Below are positions 18,045 through 27,127 of a DNA stretch of 64,000 nt, piece by piece. How positions within the stretch are numbered: position 1 is the stretch's first letter; every line of letters starts with the position of its first letter. Position numbers and translations under genes: made by a program. The DNA is from an uncultured Pseudothermotoga sp. Its GTDB lineage: Bacteria; Thermotogota; Thermotogae; Thermotogales; DSM-5069. The DNA lies in the NCBI GenBank assembly GCA_937995655.1, contig CALKJI010000002.1:62001-126000 (forward strand), given 5' to 3'. Below the pieces are notes generated by a model. That model ran no database searches and was not told the origin of the DNA. It was given only the letters and a program-made list of their open reading frames with translations.

Positions 18045-18366
18045 CCTTTTGCACCTCCTGGGAAAATTTTCCTCTCCCATACTGGGTTTGGATCGCCATT
18101 CCTTCTTTTAAGGGAGTAATACAGGAACGAACGTTAGGTACACCGTCAACAATTACAAAACACGAGGAACATTTTCCTATGGCGCAGAAAAAACCTCTTG
18201 GCCTTTTATATTTTTCGGTATAGCTCAAAATCTTGATCCCATTGGCATGCAATGCAGCCGCTATTGGTTCCCCTTCAAAACCCTCCATTTCTTTGCCATC
18301 AAAGGTGAACTTCACTTTTTTACCATGTTCAAACTGCAGTATAGGATGTTTTTCAATAAGATTCAT
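18034..18366 (-). CDS. [2Fe-2S] subunit, HcnA-like
   Basis: A 110-residue ferredoxin-like subunit: KVKFTFDGKEMEGFEGEPIAAAL, then GFFCAIGKCSSCFV and later RSC. The cysteine pattern C-x4-C-x2-C...C is that of HcnA and the gamma subunit of heterotetrameric sarcosine and proline dehydrogenases. It overlaps the gene on each side by about a dozen bases, so it is translated with them. It forms a set with the alpha subunit, the BFD-like protein and the DAO-family subunit further upstream. Confidence 0.8.
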   Translation of the reverse strand: MNLIEKHPILQFEHGKKVKFTFDGKEMEGFEGEPIAAALHANGIKILSYTEKYKRPRGFFCAIGKCSSCFVIVDGVPNVRSCITPLKEGMAIQTQYGRGKFSQEVQKDED

Positions 18367-19093
18367 CGAACCACCTCGTTTTGTTTGATCGGTTCGGGTC
18401 AGTGCAAAGAATCACAAAATTTATCAAGTTCACGATGTCAAAAACAGGTAGATTCGTTGCCAACTTGATATCTCTTGAAAAAGGAGGCATGTTTGTACAT
18501 TCAAGGACGATTGCACCGATATAGGCGTCTATCGAAATCAATTCCTTTGCTTTTTCAATCATCTCTTTTCGTGCAACTTCTATATCGATTTCCCATCTGT
18601 CGTAGAGCAAAGTTTTTCCAAATTCTGTATCTTCAATCCCCACTTTAACAACCGGTACGTCTTGTGCACCGATCGCCTGAAAGTGTAACGGACTCAGAGC
18701 CTGACCGTTGGCGGTGATGATTCCAACTCTCTTTTTGCCAATCATCTTGTGTACCATGGGTATCAAGATCAATGCAGAACTTATAAAAGGAACATTCAGT
18801 TCTTGGGCGATCTGGTCTTGAAAGATCGACAAAAATCCACAGGAAGTCGTTATTACCTTCACTCCTTGCCTTTCAAGGTCTTTAGCAGTATCAACGAATT
18901 CCTGCAAAAAAGGCGTAGGGTCCTTTTCTACGATTTCTTTGACTCCCACATTTTTCATCGTTCTATACAAGACAGGGAAGTCCCAGGTTGAGGCGTTGCC
19001 TATGTCACCAGGCAATCTGGGAAAATGTGTTTCAAGCATTATTACACCAAGCCTAAAACCATATATGTTTTTCCCACCTTTAACAATCGCCAT
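18353..19093 (-). CDS. Asp/Glu/hydantoin racemase superfamily protein
   Basis: Two cysteine motifs expected of cofactor-independent racemases are present: ITTSCGFL near residue 80 and VLECTNMPPF near residue 200. The sequence starts MAIVKGGKNIYGFRLGVIMLE and has the AroM/aspartate racemase-like segment KRVGIITANGQALS. It probably epimerises the imported amino acid or isomerises a catabolic acid. The ATG at 19093 follows AGGGGGTCTCAG; an earlier in-frame ATG at 19114 would overlap the TRAP gene. The pairing with a TRAP transporter and a DAO-type dehydrogenase suggests a D-amino acid route (inference). Confidence 0.7.
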   Translation of the reverse strand: MAIVKGGKNIYGFRLGVIMLETHFPRLPGDIGNASTWDFPVLYRTMKNVGVKEIVEKDPTPFLQEFVDTAKDLERQGVKVITTSCGFLSIFQDQIAQELNVPFISSALILIPMVHKMIGKKRVGIITANGQALSPLHFQAIGAQDVPVVKVGIEDTEFGKTLLYDRWEIDIEVARKEMIEKAKELISIDAYIGAIVLECTNMPPFSRDIKLATNLPVFDIVNLINFVILCTDPNRSNKTRWFDESY

Positions 19094-19110
19094 CTGAGAC
19101 CCCCTGTCAC

Positions 19111-20997
19111 TCACGCCGCCTTTTTACTAAGTACCACCCTGTTGAGAACTATATAAACAGCCCAAATGGCAACGACGATTATGGCAAGTATTTCTTTGGG
19201 GAACCTGGGTGAAGCCGTAGCCCATACTCCTAAAGCGAGCATGAAAAAAGTTATGCCCCTTTCGTAGATGTTCAACTTCCTTCTGAAATATCCAGAGACC
19301 CCTACAGCCAGTAAATAACTAATCAGGCTCATCAGAACAACGATCGTCAAGATTTGCCAGATTGAGCCCCTCATCAGCAGAGCATCGTTGTAAATAAAAA
19401 TATAGCCAACTAAGTAACCCGTTAATCCTAGTTTCCAGCTTTCAAATCCCACTTTCATGGGATCAGCCTTGGCAATGGATGCACCACAGTAAGATGCGAC
19501 ACACACAGGTGGAGTTACCTCAGACAATTTCGCAAAATACAAAGCAAACAAATGTGCTTTTAGAACATCAACACCCATCTTCAGTAACGCAGGCGCCGCA
19601 ATCGTTACAGCGATGATATACGCCGGTGTTGTGGGCAATCCCATTCCCAGTATCAGACATGTCACCATCACCAGAATCAAAGCGGGCAACAATTTTCCAC
19701 CTGCCAGACTTGTTATGACTGAGGCCAATCCTAGTCCAAGACCCGTGTAAGTCAGCACACTTATGACAATGCCTGCACCAGCACATGCCAGGGCTACGAT
19801 GATCATGTTTTTGCCACTGGTTTCCAAGGCTGAAAGGATTCTTTTAGGCGTCATCATTGTCTGTTTCTTAAAAAAGCTGACCCCAATCGAAATCCAAATT
19901 GAGTAATAAGCAGCCATGAAAGGTGAGTAACCTTTAACTAAGAAATACACTAAACCAACAGCCGGAACGAGCAAGTAAGAATCTCTGAGAATATTTTTCC
20001 AAGATGGCAGTTCTTCTTTTGGCAAACCTTTCAGCCCGTCTTTCAACGCGACAAGGTGCACGGTGATTCCTAAAGCAACATAGTAAAAGACTGCACCAAG
20101 TAATGCAGCCCAACAGATCTTCACGTACGGAACATTTGTTAATTCTGCCATTATAAAGGCAGCAGCGCCCATAACAGGTGGCATGAATATTCCGCCGGTC
20201 GACGCAACAGCTTCAACGGCACCAGCAAATTCGGGTTTGTAGCCCATCCTTTTCATCATGGGTATTGTGAAACTTCCAGTTGCATAGACATTACTTGCAG
20301 CAATACCACTTATCGAACCAAACAGTCCGCTACCTATAACGGCTATCTTTGCAGGTCCACCGGGACCTTTTCCAGCAATTCGTGCCGCAACCATGGTCAG
20401 ATAGTTACCTACACCCGTCGATTCCAAGAAGGCACCAAAGATAACAAACATAGCAACCACAGTTGCCGATATTCCAGTAATACTACCATAGATACCACTA
20501 TCTGTTATCAGATAAAACATCTCGACGAATCTGCCAAGTTTCATTGGTTTGTTGTAGAAAATTCCAGGTAAATAGGGAGCAATGTAGACATATGCCATCA
20601 TAGCAATCAGCAAAATCGCCATGGCAGGGACAACGGCACGTCTTATGGCTTCCAAAAGTAAAACTATGACAATGATTCCAAGAATTATCTGAGTCGTTGT
20701 CAAGGGATCTACACGCTCAAATCTCATATTCAGAGAATTGTTGTATATCATTAGATACAATGAAGGCAAAACTGATAGGGCAGCCAAAATTACATCGAGA
20801 AGGGTAAATTTATCCTTTGGTGATTTTTTCGTTGCAGGGTAAAGAAGAAATGCCATAGGAAGCAACAAAAGCAAATGTGCACCTCGTTGTAGTCGTGGTT
20901 GTAATATTCCTACAGTTGCAGTGTACAGATGAAACAGGGCGGTGGCAACAAGCCACACACCCACAAACCATCTCTGCCAGCCTCTGAGTTCTCTCAT
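19111..20997 (-). CDS. TRAP transporter fused 4TM/12TM permease (TAXI type)
   Basis: A 628-residue fusion of small and large TRAP membrane subunits, typical of TAXI systems. The DctM-like core is visible in AVEAVASTGGIFMPPVMGAAAF, LILGMGLPTTPAYII and LSEVTPPVCVAS, and about 16-18 hydrophobic segments are present. It imports an organic acid or amino acid with Na+ using the binding protein encoded 20 bases upstream (21017-22024). Specificity is unknown; the surrounding oxidoreductases and racemase suggest an amino acid. Confidence 0.9.
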   Translation of the reverse strand: MRELRGWQRWFVGVWLVATALFHLYTATVGILQPRLQRGAHLLLLLPMAFLLYPATKKSPKDKFTLLDVILAALSVLPSLYLMIYNNSLNMRFERVDPLTTTQIILGIIVIVLLLEAIRRAVVPAMAILLIAMMAYVYIAPYLPGIFYNKPMKLGRFVEMFYLITDSGIYGSITGISATVVAMFVIFGAFLESTGVGNYLTMVAARIAGKGPGGPAKIAVIGSGLFGSISGIAASNVYATGSFTIPMMKRMGYKPEFAGAVEAVASTGGIFMPPVMGAAAFIMAELTNVPYVKICWAALLGAVFYYVALGITVHLVALKDGLKGLPKEELPSWKNILRDSYLLVPAVGLVYFLVKGYSPFMAAYYSIWISIGVSFFKKQTMMTPKRILSALETSGKNMIIVALACAGAGIVISVLTYTGLGLGLASVITSLAGGKLLPALILVMVTCLILGMGLPTTPAYIIAVTIAAPALLKMGVDVLKAHLFALYFAKLSEVTPPVCVASYCGASIAKADPMKVGFESWKLGLTGYLVGYIFIYNDALLMRGSIWQILTIVVLMSLISYLLAVGVSGYFRRKLNIYERGITFFMLALGVWATASPRFPKEILAIIVVAIWAVYIVLNRVVLSKKAA

Positions 20998-21016
20998 CTA
21001 CATGCCAGCTCCCTTA

Positions 21017-22024
21017 TCATTTCAGATATCCAGCTTCTCTGTAGTATCTCTCTGCTCCAGGATGAAGTGGTACTGCAACATTCTTTGGACCATTTTCTGG
21101 CACAAAGGTCTTGTTGGCAGGATGGACATTCCACAACTCTTGTAGATTCTCGCACAATATTTTCGTAATCGTGTAGGCGACGATCTCAGGTACGTCTGCA
21201 TTGATCAACAACTCACCAGCCGTCACAACAGCAGCAACAGCATTGTCCTGACCTTGATATGTACCAGCTGGAATCACACAAAGACCAGATGAGCGAGGAA
21301 CGGTACCCAATTCCTTACTTATCGCATCGATACATTCATCTGATACAGAAAGCAGTACAGATTTTCTGGAAATGAACATTTCTGTAACAGCCGCCGCTGG
21401 TAACGAAAGATGGGTACATACAAAATCTACATGGCGGTCTTTGTACAAGCTGATCATATCTGCATAAGTTGCATGGAAGTACTCACCACCAGCCTTTTTT
21501 ATACTGTCTAACGTTACGCCGTAGAACTTAAAGATGCGTTCGATAATTGGCAGATCAGATGTTCCCTTCATGGGTATCGCTATTCTGACTGGTTTACCAG
21601 ATTTTATTATGTTGGCTAGTTCTTCAACGGTGGTTATACCTCTATCTGCACTTGCCACAAAATGGATATGATAGTATCCAAAGTAACCACCAATTGACCT
21701 AACCTTTGGATTTGGTTTTTCATACAGTGGTGGTACTCCCAAAAGAGCCATCTTATCAACAAAGGTTATTCCCCAGCCAAGATCTGCATCACCAGAAGAA
21801 ACTTGAACAGGATTCACTACTCCTCCACCAGGCACAACCTTTATCGATATCTTGGGCTCTTTTTGATTGATGAGTGAAGCAATTGCACCAGCCTGTGCAT
21901 ACCACCCACCACCAACACCACCGGCGACCCACGTCAAGGTTACTGGCTTCAGCTCCTGAGCAATTGCAGATACAGCCAAGAGAATGCTTAGAACAAAGAT
22001 CAAAATGAAATTAACCCTTTTCAT
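21017..22024 (-). CDS. TAXI-family TRAP solute-binding protein
   Basis: The protein begins with a signal peptide (MKRVNFILIFVLSILLAVSA, cleavage likely after AIA). The family motif follows: LTWVAGGVGGGWYAQAGAIA, then KVVPGGGVVNPVQVSSGDADLGW. The ATG at 22024 is supported by GGGAGGG and by the signal sequence; a longer reading frame upstream overlaps the dehydrogenase gene and is rejected. It delivers substrate to the fused permease downstream. Confidence 0.9.
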   Translation of the reverse strand: MKRVNFILIFVLSILLAVSAIAQELKPVTLTWVAGGVGGGWYAQAGAIASLINQKEPKISIKVVPGGGVVNPVQVSSGDADLGWGITFVDKMALLGVPPLYEKPNPKVRSIGGYFGYYHIHFVASADRGITTVEELANIIKSGKPVRIAIPMKGTSDLPIIERIFKFYGVTLDSIKKAGGEYFHATYADMISLYKDRHVDFVCTHLSLPAAAVTEMFISRKSVLLSVSDECIDAISKELGTVPRSSGLCVIPAGTYQGQDNAVAAVVTAGELLINADVPEIVAYTITKILCENLQELWNVHPANKTFVPENGPKNVAVPLHPGAERYYREAGYLK

Positions 22025-22067
22025 CAAAAATCCCTCCCTTAGGTTGCTGACCATAAAATGATGTTCT

Positions 22068-23258
22068 TCACCTTTTTGAGGTTTCTGAAACCCTTTCACG
22101 ACGAAAACGAGCAGGACTGATTTCATCAATGTCAAATGTCGGGCTTTTGCCACAAATCAAATCTGAAATCAGTTTCCCTGTTATGGGGGCAAGGGCTATT
22201 CCATCTCCCTCATGACCTGTTGCAATGAAAAAACCAGGATTAGAAGGATCTTCCCCTATGATATACTTTCCATCATCACACGCCGGCCTCAAACCAGCAA
22301 ATGATCTAATAATACGCACTTTGCTGAAAATTGGGAACAATTCCACAGCCCTCTTCGTTATAGCTTGAAAGGCTTCATAAGTTGTGTTTCTGTTGAATCC
22401 GACATATTCCCGCGTACTACCAATTAGGTAATTCCCGCTGTGAGTCCTTGACATAGCAAAGCCAAGACCCAATTTTTTGGACAATTCATCGCGCTCCAGA
22501 TGGGAGATGTGCTTTGAAATTATGTAGTTTGCGTCCCAAGCATCTGTTTCACCTATCTCATCAATAGACTCAGTGACGATAATCTGACCTCTTTTGGGCC
22601 TTATAGGAAGGTTTACATCAACAAGTTGAGCAATTTCACTTGACCAAACACCAGCGGCAATGACGATCGTTTGCGAGAAGAAACTTTCACCCGAACGTAT
22701 TCTCACCTCCCAATGTTCAGATTTTCTTTTCAATTCAACGACTTCTGCATTTCTTACAACCTCAACTCCCAGTCTTGCCCCTGCTTTAACCAATGCAAAG
22801 AGGACTCTGAATGGGTTGACTTGTGAATCATCGGGAGAATAAGTTGAAGCAATCACTCGATCACTGATCCAAGGTTGTCTCTTCTTCAGCTCTTTTTTAT
22901 CAACTATTTCCACATTTAGGCCTATAGATTTTTGTCTTGAAACAAAATCCTCCATAATAGACAAATGTTCCAGTTTGTCAATTAATATCATTCCACCACG
23001 GGTTGCGAATTCTATGTCTTGGTCTAACTCGTTCTGCCATTCACGATACATTTCAAGGCTGGACATGGCAAGTTTTAAAGGGAGCCCAGGTGCTTTAGAC
23101 TGTAAAAGTATCATATGGTCACATGCGCCAGAGGTACCACTGCCTATGTCGCCACGCTCGAGCACCAAGACTTTTTTTCTAGCCTTCGCAACCTGGTATG
23201 CACAAGAAAGACCTATTATACCCCCACCGATCACAATACAATCGTAACCAGTATGCAC
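22068..23258 (-). CDS. DAO-family FAD amino acid dehydrogenase subunit (HcnC/SoxB-like)
   Basis: An FAD motif DCIVIGGGIIGLSCA (about residues 6-20) with LERGDIGSGTSG, and the C-terminal SFAGLRPACDDGKYIIGE and TGHEGDGIALAPITG. These are signatures of D-amino acid/glycine/sarcosine oxidase-type beta subunits such as HcnC and proline dehydrogenase beta. The [2Fe-2S], BFD-like and alpha subunits needed for such a complex are encoded 4-6 kb downstream in the same operon. It should oxidise an imino- or D-amino acid at the membrane or in the cytoplasm. The exact substrate is not readable from sequence. Confidence 0.8.
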   Translation of the reverse strand: MHTGYDCIVIGGGIIGLSCAYQVAKARKKVLVLERGDIGSGTSGACDHMILLQSKAPGLPLKLAMSSLEMYREWQNELDQDIEFATRGGMILIDKLEHLSIMEDFVSRQKSIGLNVEIVDKKELKKRQPWISDRVIASTYSPDDSQVNPFRVLFALVKAGARLGVEVVRNAEVVELKRKSEHWEVRIRSGESFFSQTIVIAAGVWSSEIAQLVDVNLPIRPKRGQIIVTESIDEIGETDAWDANYIISKHISHLERDELSKKLGLGFAMSRTHSGNYLIGSTREYVGFNRNTTYEAFQAITKRAVELFPIFSKVRIIRSFAGLRPACDDGKYIIGEDPSNPGFFIATGHEGDGIALAPITGKLISDLICGKSPTFDIDEISPARFRRERVSETSKR

Positions 23259-23276
23259 CTGGGTTCCCCTCCTTGT

Positions 23277-24731
23277 TTAAATCAATCCAGAGTACTTAGC
23301 AACAATTTCTATAAGTTTCACTAAACCTCTGACTGCAAGCCTGGCTTTGTCCTCAATGATATCACCGTTTTCATCTGTTGTACCCAGTCCGAGTGAGATG
23401 AATATGTTCGCGTCGTATGCCACCGTCTGTATAATTCCCATTACGTCGGTCCCAGACTGTAGTATGTTCGTTCCGGCGTACATATCTTCAATCGAGAAGA
23501 TGGGGAATTGTATTCCCTTTTCCCAACAATCGTCGTAGTTAACTTCCACTGCACCAGAGTTGTAACTCTTTGATATCTTGAAGATATGTCTTATTTTACT
23601 GTCAAGTTTAGCAAATTCTTCAACGGTTATTTCGTAAAGTCTATCAATTCCTGCTTTATATTTATCTGCTTTCTGTCTCAATGCCTTTAAGGCCGCGATG
23701 GCACCAGCGAGTGATTCCTTACCTGGATCGAAGGTTACATAAGCTGCTTTACCGTAGGAAGACCAAGTTCCACTTCTCTCACCGTGTGTTCCCATAGCCC
23801 TCCTTATAGGAACCATCACATCTTCGCGACCGATTATCAACCCGCAGGTAGGTGCTCCTGCTGCTTTGTCCATGCTGTATGTCATAACCCACGCACCAGT
23901 CTTCCTTGGGTCTGTGCCTATGAATGGTACACCCCAGGCATTGTCGACTATGTAGGGTACGTTATAATAATTGGCAAGTTCGCCTATCTTTTTCTGAAGT
24001 ATAGGAGTTCCATCTTTGTCTTTCTCACCATAACCGTATCCAACTGTGTCATAACCGAGTGATGAAAAACCAGCCAAAGTCTCTGCGTATCTTTCAGCAT
24101 ATTCTTTCAATCTGTCAGCCGTACCTTGTGCATCGACACCACTGAGCAAAATAACCGGATGATACTTGATCCCATGTACTGGGTATCTTCCTCCAACCAT
24201 TGGAACGATGACTACATCGACATTTTCAAGCCTCTTCCCATAAAAACCCAGCTCACCTGCTGTACAACCCCTATCGGCAAAAATGTCTTTGTAGTGAGCT
24301 GGTACAGGTCTCCCATAGCCGCCATGGTGATGGAGGTGTCTTTCGTAAGGTATGATGTATCTACTTCTGTACTTTTCACCTCTTCCTGTGAATGGTGGCG
24401 AGACAAGGACATCGAAACTCAGCCAGAGCGCCGCCTCACAAGTGCTCACAAGTAAAGCATCATAATCATCTCCGTAATAATCTTTGACAATGTCTCTGAT
24501 TTCATCGGCAAAGACTTTGTTCGGTATGACTTCTCTTGCAACTTTACTAATTGCTTCATCGACTTCTTTTGTAATCAATCCATGACAACCAGATATGGCA
24601 CCAGTCAAGCCGAATTTTCCACGCCATTCCTGTGGTATACCTATTTCGTCTGCAGCCTTTTTGGCTTCTTCAAAGATCTTCGGCATAGATTGCTTTAGGT
24701 GTCTGTAAAGATGGTACTTGCTCTTAAACAT
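23277..24731 (-). CDS. fold-type I PLP-dependent enzyme of uncertain reaction
   Basis: A 484-residue protein with a fold-type-I layout: FGLTGAISGCHG near the start, IVDNAWGVPFIG (Asp that binds the PLP ring nitrogen) and TYSMDKAAGAPTCGLIIG, where the Lys is the probable Schiff-base residue. HLHHHGGYGRPVPA is a notable His-rich loop. I do not recognise a characterised family; it resembles SepSecS/decarboxylase-type enzymes only in outline. It sits between the DAO-type subunit and a 144-residue unknown gene, with RidA next. A lyase or thiolase-like cleavage would fit the operon, but this is a guess. ATG follows GGGAGGGATTTGGA. Confidence 0.55.
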   Translation of the reverse strand: MFKSKYHLYRHLKQSMPKIFEEAKKAADEIGIPQEWRGKFGLTGAISGCHGLITKEVDEAISKVAREVIPNKVFADEIRDIVKDYYGDDYDALLVSTCEAALWLSFDVLVSPPFTGRGEKYRSRYIIPYERHLHHHGGYGRPVPAHYKDIFADRGCTAGELGFYGKRLENVDVVIVPMVGGRYPVHGIKYHPVILLSGVDAQGTADRLKEYAERYAETLAGFSSLGYDTVGYGYGEKDKDGTPILQKKIGELANYYNVPYIVDNAWGVPFIGTDPRKTGAWVMTYSMDKAAGAPTCGLIIGREDVMVPIRRAMGTHGERSGTWSSYGKAAYVTFDPGKESLAGAIAALKALRQKADKYKAGIDRLYEITVEEFAKLDSKIRHIFKISKSYNSGAVEVNYDDCWEKGIQFPIFSIEDMYAGTNILQSGTDVMGIIQTVAYDANIFISLGLGTTDENGDIIEDKARLAVRGLVKLIEIVAKYSGLI

Positions 24732-24747
24732 TCCAAATCCCTCCCTT

Positions 24748-25182
24748 TCAGTCTCGTGTAAAATAAATTAGATCATTAATATTTAGATTCATTTCTTCGC
24801 CTGTCATGAGTTGATCTGTTATGATCACAATATTTTGATGATTAGGCATATGAGTTTCATCAAAACCTGCTAAGGTACCAATACATTTTCCACTTGAGAG
24901 CTTCACTTTGTCTTTGAAAACAATCACACCAGCATTTATGATCTCTACAAAGGCAAGATATGCTATCTTGTTCACGTTTTTTCCAGGTGACGCGTCCTGT
25001 TCATCTGTAAGAATGAGTTCATGAATTTCACCATTTTTCAATGCCCTTGACCAAGGAGTTATCAGAGAAAGATTTCTGTTATTCATTTTTCCGCGAAGTA
25101 CAGCAATAACTCTCCCGACAACGGTGGTTTTCTTGGCGTATGGATCACTTTTGACCATTCCAGATGCATAGGGATCTACCAT
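24748..25182 (-). CDS. conserved-looking protein of unknown function
   Basis: The 144-residue product has alternating strands and a segment GTLAGFDETHMPNHQNIVII near residue 105. No catalytic motif, signal or membrane segment is evident. It lies 16 bases upstream of the PLP enzyme and seven bases downstream of RidA, so it is expected to act in the same pathway, perhaps as a small accessory or binding subunit. I do not recognise the family well enough to name it. ATG follows GGGGTGAACAAAG. Confidence 0.6.
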   Translation of the reverse strand: MVDPYASGMVKSDPYAKKTTVVGRVIAVLRGKMNNRNLSLITPWSRALKNGEIHELILTDEQDASPGKNVNKIAYLAFVEIINAGVIVFKDKVKLSSGKCIGTLAGFDETHMPNHQNIVIITDQLMTGEEMNLNINDLIYFTRD

Positions 25183-25188
25183 CTTTGT

Positions 25189-25566
25189 TCACCCCTTAAA
25201 GGCTATGACTTCAATCTCAACCTGTGCACCCTTTGGCAATGCCGATACCTGTACAAAGGATCTCGCTGGCTTGTTCTCTTGAAAATATTGGCTGTAAATT
25301 TCATTGATTATGGCAAAATTAGATAAGTCTGTCACAAAAACAGTCGCTTTCACCACATTCTTGAGATCGCAGCCACTTGCCTTGAGAATTGCTCTAATGT
25401 TTTCGAAAACTCTTGTTACTTGTTTTCTAATATCACCATTCACAAGTTCACCTGTTGTGGGATCGAGTGGAATCTGTCCAGAAACATAAACAAATCCGTT
25501 CACCTCAATCCCCTGAGAATATGGTCCTATAGCTCTTGGTGCTTGATCCGTGCTAACCGTCTTCAC
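25189..25566 (-). CDS. ridA: RidA-family enamine/imine deaminase
   Basis: The protein reads [22 protein letters not shown], with [17 protein letters not shown] in the middle and [22 protein letters not shown] at the end. The conserved Arg of the active site is in ARSFVQV. Length of 125 residues is normal. The start is the GTG at 25566, seven bases after GAGGAGGAAT; the longer frame starting at 25680 overlaps the regulator gene and is not used. RidA hydrolyses reactive imines released by PLP lyases and FAD amino acid dehydrogenases, both of which this operon encodes. Confidence 0.9.
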   Translation of the reverse strand: MKTVSTDQAPRAIGPYSQGIEVNGFVYVSGQIPLDPTTGELVNGDIRKQVTRVFENIRAILKASGCDLKNVVKATVFVTDLSNFAIINEIYSQYFQENKPARSFVQVSALPKGAQVEIEVIAFKG

Positions 25567-25579
25567 AGATATTCCTCCT

Positions 25580-26251
25580 CTACACAATTTTGGCATTTGA
25601 CTTATTCCTTGCTTCACGAAGATATGCATAAACAGTGAATTTGGAGTTTCCCATTTCCCTTGCAAGCATGTCAACGGCACCTTTTAGTAAGAAAAAGCCT
25701 TTTTCATCGAGTTTTCTCAGAACATTTAGTTTCTCTTCTTTTGTTGCGTATCTCAACGGTTTGCCCGTTAATGACTTGATCTCTTGAATAGCCTCGCTCA
25801 GGAGTTCTTCGACCCTGCTTGCGAATTTCTCATGGTTTGCACCGGCTAGGTCTTCCAGTTTCTGAAAAGACAAATGTTGATCAACAAGTTGTTTGATCAT
25901 AGAAACTTTGGTTGTATCAAAGTTGATGCACAAAAATCCTATTATTTTTTCGTTCTCATCTCTTATAAAAATCGTTGTTGAACGAAGTACCCTTCCATCC
26001 GAAGTCGTGGTCATGTAATTTGGTACGACGTCAACATCTTTGAATTTCTCAGATCTAAGTATGTATAATCCAAGGTCTGTAAGAGGCGCACCAATCTTTC
26101 TACCTGTAACATGGCCATTTTCAATTGCAATGACAGAGTGTTCAGGGTCTGTTATGTCGTGTAGAACGATTTCATAATCAGGACCTAACATGCAGGCAAG
26201 TCCTTTGGCGACAGGTATAAATGCCTTTAAAATAGGATGGACCCTCTTCAT
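25580..26251 (-). CDS. YheO-like PAS/HTH transcriptional regulator
   Basis: The N-terminal YheO-like PAS region reads [26 protein letters not shown], followed by [24 protein letters not shown]. The C-terminal helix-turn-helix is [26 protein letters not shown] (about 190-215). Length of 223 residues is normal. It is the first gene of the long minus-strand operon and so probably senses the substrate and controls the cluster. A symmetric ATACAA-N4-TTGTAT site in the divergent region is a candidate operator. Confidence 0.85.
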   Translation of the reverse strand: MKRVHPILKAFIPVAKGLACMLGPDYEIVLHDITDPEHSVIAIENGHVTGRKIGAPLTDLGLYILRSEKFKDVDVVPNYMTTTSDGRVLRSTTIFIRDENEKIIGFLCINFDTTKVSMIKQLVDQHLSFQKLEDLAGANHEKFASRVEELLSEAIQEIKSLTGKPLRYATKEEKLNVLRKLDEKGFFLLKGAVDMLAREMGNSKFTVYAYLREARNKSNAKIV

Positions 26252-26485
26252 ACTATCAACCCTCCTCTATGATACAAAAAGTTTTATTATCATACAATAT
26301 TTTTTTGAGAGAGATACAAGAATTTGTATTGAGAAATTCAAAGAATACGAGTCTATTTTTTGCCTTAACGAACCTTTTCTGTGAATTTCATCAGAAAATC
26401 ACCAATTTTGGTACAAAGTTAACAACAACTGTTCGCTACTCAAATTTTACTCTTATGAGATAATAAAGTTGAAGAGGTGATGTTG
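26252..26485. promoter_or_regulatory. divergent promoter region with inverted repeat
   Basis: This region separates the 19-kb catabolic operon from the plus-strand LUD operon. It contains a perfect inverted repeat ATACAA-GAAT-TTGTAT (26314-26329) and two further ATACAA hexamers (about 26273 and 26293), one next to a TATGATAATAAAA stretch that could be the minus-strand -10. This suggests a regulator that reads ATACAA half sites, most simply the adjacent YheO-like protein. Exact promoter positions are uncertain. Confidence 0.4.
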
Positions 26486-27118
26486 GTGAGAGAAGAACTG
26501 TACAAGTTCAAATACAAATCTTTGTGTGAAAGGCTTAAACCAATCCTTGAGAAAAAGGCTTATGAAGTTCACACAGTTGAAGATGCTCAACAAGCAAAGG
26601 AATTAGTTGAAAAACTGATACCAGACGGGGCTATAGTGAGTTCGGGAGGCTCTCTCACCTTGAGTGATTCCAAGATATTGGATCTTTTAAGAAGTGGTAA
26701 ATACAAATTCTTAGATCGATATAGTTCATCTGACAGAAGAAAGATAGAGCTTGAAGCCTTTAACTGTGATTATTATCTTTGCAGCGCGAACGCGATCACG
26801 ATGAATGGTGAACTTGTTTTTATGGATGGCTTTGGTAACAGAGTGGCTGCAATAACCTATGGACCCAGAAATGTTCTTTTGATTGTGAGTGCAAATAAGA
26901 TCGTAAAAGATCTTGAAGCAGCAAGAGAAAGAATAAGATACATAACACCGATGAATGCAAAAAGACTCTCTCTTTCAACACCATGTGCAACTACAGGCAT
27001 ATGCCACGATTGTGATTCACCTCAAAGAATATGCAGACATTTTCATGTGGTGTACGATTCACGTAACTCACCAGGCAGGATAAAGATCATCCTCGTACTT
27101 GAAGAGCTTGGATTGTGA
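26486..27118 (+). CDS. LUD-domain protein (LutC/YkgG family)
   Basis: A single LUD domain: DGAIVSSGGSLTLSDSKILDLL, then DYYLCSANAITMNGELVFMDGFGNRVAAITYGP and VLLIVSANKIVKDLEAA. The C-terminus has a cysteine-rich tail CATTGICHDC...RICRHF. Family members act in lactate or amino acid oxidation, often without defined chemistry. Several starts lie together (GTG 26477, ATG 26480, TTG 26483, GTG 26486). GTG 26486 has the best distance from GAAGAGGTG. It begins an operon with an M20 peptidase and a carboxyltransferase. Confidence 0.8.
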   Translation: MREELYKFKYKSLCERLKPILEKKAYEVHTVEDAQQAKELVEKLIPDGAIVSSGGSLTLSDSKILDLLRSGKYKFLDRYSSSDRRKIELEAFNCDYYLCSANAITMNGELVFMDGFGNRVAAITYGPRNVLLIVSANKIVKDLEAARERIRYITPMNAKRLSLSTPCATTGICHDCDSPQRICRHFHVVYDSRNSPGRIKIILVLEELGL

Positions 27119-27127
27119 GGGAAGAGT